Source: Piscinibacter sp.
GTDB taxonomy: Bacteria > Pseudomonadota > Gammaproteobacteria > Burkholderiales > Burkholderiaceae_C
Direction: 5' to 3'
Assembly (NCBI GenBank): GCA_019635485.1
Contig: JAHBZL010000011.1
Coordinates: forward strand, 56,988-120,987
DNA length: 64,000 nucleotides
Below the pieces are notes generated by a model. That model did not search any database. It worked only from the letters and a program-made list of their open reading frames with translations, and had not been told where the DNA came from. Positions 61,361 to 64,000 of this stretch are shown here, piece by piece (positions within the stretch are counted from its first letter, which is position 1; the number at the start of each line of letters is the position of its first letter). The translations under genes were made by a program, and so were the position numbers.

Positions 61361-62559
61361 AGACCGCGCGCCGGCTCGATCACATCGAGCCCTTCTACGT
61401 GATGGAGTGCGCCAAGGCGGCCAGCGAGCTGGCGCGCTCCCCGGTCTGCGACCCGGCGGCCGGCGGCCGGCCGATGATCTTCCTGAACATCGGCGAGCCC
61501 GACTTCACCGCGCCGCCGCTGGTGCGCGAGGCCGCCGAGCGCGCGCTGCGCGCCGGCCGCACCCAGTACACCGACGCCACCGGCATCGCACCGCTGCGCG
61601 AGCGCATCGCCGCCTGGTACCAGACCCGCTTCGGGCTCGACATCGCGCCGTCGCGCATCGTCGTCACCGCCGGCGCGTCGGCCGCGCTGCAGCTGGCCTG
61701 CCTGGCGCTGATCGACCGCGACGACGAGGTGCTGCTGCCCGACCCCAGTTACCCCTGCAACCGGCATTTCGTCGCCGCGGCCGAGGGCCGGCCGGTGCTG
61801 TTGCCGGCCGGGGCGTCGCAGCGCTTCCAGCTCGACGCCGCCGGCGTCGAGGCGGCGTGGACGGCGCGCACGCGCGGCGTGCTGCTGGCCTCGCCGTCGA
61901 ACCCGACCGGCACGTCGATCGACCCGGCCGAGATGGGCCGCATCGTGCGCGCGGTGCGCGCGCGCGGCGGCTTCACCCTGGTCGACGAGATCTACCTGGG
62001 CCTGAGCTACGACGAACGCTTCGGCCACAGCGCGCTGGCGCACGGCGTCGGGCACGGCGACGACGTGATCTCCATCAACAGCTTCTCGAAGTACTTCTCG
62101 ATGACCGGCTGGCGCCTCGGCTGGCTGGTGCTGCCGCCGGCGCTGGTGCCGGCGGTCGAGAAGCTGGCGCAGAACCTGTTCATCTGCGCCTCGACGATCG
62201 CGCAGCAGGCGGCGCTGGCCTGCTTCGAGCCCGAGTCGATCGCCGAGTACGAACGCCGGCGGCAGGAGTTCCGGGCGCGCCGCGACCTCGTCGTGCCGGC
62301 GCTGAATGCCATGGGCCTGACCGTGCCGGTGCTGCCGGACGGCGCGTTCTACGCCTGGGCCGACTGCTCGGCGCACACGGCCAGCAGCTGGGATTTCGTG
62401 TTCGAGGCGATGCGCGCGGCGCAGGTCGCGCTGACGCCCGGACGCGACTTCGGCCACCACGGCAGCGAACGCTGGCTGCGCCTCTCGTACGCCAATTCGC
62501 TGCCGCAATTGCAGGAAGCCCTGTCGCGCCTGGACACCTGGCTGTTGCGCCGGTCGTGA
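61357..62559 (+). CDS. PLP-dependent class I/II aminotransferase
   Basis: The 400-residue fold-type I aminotransferase starts at TTG 61357, overlapping the nusB stop. Features are the [22 protein letters not shown]-terminal block, [13 protein letters not shown], the aspartate in [10 protein letters not shown] and the PLP lysine in [15 protein letters not shown]. It resembles aspartate/alanine aminotransferases; the substrate cannot be fixed from sequence. Confidence 0.9.
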   Translation: MKTARRLDHIEPFYVMECAKAASELARSPVCDPAAGGRPMIFLNIGEPDFTAPPLVREAAERALRAGRTQYTDATGIAPLRERIAAWYQTRFGLDIAPSRIVVTAGASAALQLACLALIDRDDEVLLPDPSYPCNRHFVAAAEGRPVLLPAGASQRFQLDAAGVEAAWTARTRGVLLASPSNPTGTSIDPAEMGRIVRAVRARGGFTLVDEIYLGLSYDERFGHSALAHGVGHGDDVISINSFSKYFSMTGWRLGWLVLPPALVPAVEKLAQNLFICASTIAQQAALACFEPESIAEYERRRQEFRARRDLVVPALNAMGLTVPVLPDGAFYAWADCSAHTASSWDFVFEAMRAAQVALTPGRDFGHHGSERWLRLSYANSLPQLQEALSRLDTWLLRRS

Positions 62560-62605
62560 ACCTGTCCCGCCACCGGGCCCCCGGTTGGTGAGCGTGTGTT
62601 AACAG

Positions 62606-62627
62606 GCACCGGCCGACCGGGCTTTTT
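62606..62627 (+). terminator. Possible terminator after the aminotransferase gene
   Basis: GCACCGG (62606-62612) and CCGGGC (62617-62622) can form a short stem with one mismatch and a four-base loop, followed by five T residues. It would end the ribD-nusB-aminotransferase transcript. Confidence 0.5.
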
Positions 62628-62665
62628 CACGCATTCGCCGCCAAGGGCTGCACTAAGCTGCCGCA

Positions 62666-64000
<1,335 letters not shown>

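Overview
The window is very GC-rich, densely packed with genes and almost free of mobile DNA. It reads as the chromosome of a methylotrophic betaproteobacterium, most likely Burkholderiales of the Rubrivivax/Leptothrix/Methylibium type. That guess rests on protein style and on the housekeeping order glyA-nrdR-minor pilins-ribD-ribE-ribBX-ribH-nusB. I could not run a database search, so the taxon is an inference.

Region 1 (1-16.2 kb) is the periplasmic methanol-oxidation locus. XoxF, the lanthanide-type PQQ methanol dehydrogenase, is followed by its cytochrome (xoxG) and binding protein (xoxJ). A long same-strand run of secreted proteins comes next: a trypsin-like protease, two uncharacterised proteins, two SoxYZ-like carriers, a YVTN beta-propeller, an MxaD-like SRPBCC protein, a metallo-beta-lactamase-fold lipoprotein, a thioredoxin-fold protein and a dihaem cytochrome. 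A divergent operon encodes an ABC transporter of the kind found beside PQQ alcohol dehydrogenases, a second beta-propeller, a Bug-type binding protein and the start of a sensor kinase. No mxaF or mxaI is present.

Region 2 (16.2-22.5 kb) has pqqABCDE on the minus strand. Divergent from it are an alpha/beta hydrolase and a NarX/NarL-type two-component system. Region 3 (22.5-27.4 kb) holds a secreted M48 peptidase behind a sigma-54-type promoter, a repeat-rich noncoding stretch, a chemoreceptor behind a FliA-like promoter, an HAD phosphatase and a pabB-pabC fusion.

Region 4 (27.5-49.2 kb) is a nearly complete tetrahydromethanopterin (H4MPT)/methylofuran formaldehyde-oxidation island. The catabolic genes are fae, mtdB, mch and fhcBADC. 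A fae paralogue lacks the catalytic histidine. Methylofuran assembly genes resemble mfnB, mfnD, mfnE and mfnF. Pterin-cofactor genes include mptG (beta-RFAP synthase), a dihydropteroate-synthase-like protein, a DmrB-like flavoprotein, RimK-like and other ATP-grasp ligases, folB and a pterin dehydratase. A sigma-54 activator heads one of these operons.

Region 5 (49.3-64 kb) is mostly housekeeping: ubiD, a lytic transglycosylase, glyA under a ZTP riboswitch, nrdR, five minor-pilin genes, riboflavin synthesis, nusB, an aminotransferase and a truncated Ser/Thr kinase.

Together the genes describe methanol -> formaldehyde (XoxF/PQQ, electrons to XoxG) -> methylene-H4MPT (Fae) -> methenyl (MtdB) -> formyl (Mch) -> formate (FhcABCD), plus most of the cofactor synthesis this route needs. 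The least understood part is the 8.7-16.2 kb run of carrier, thiol and propeller proteins. It looks like an accessory relay around the quinoprotein and is the best candidate for an undescribed system.
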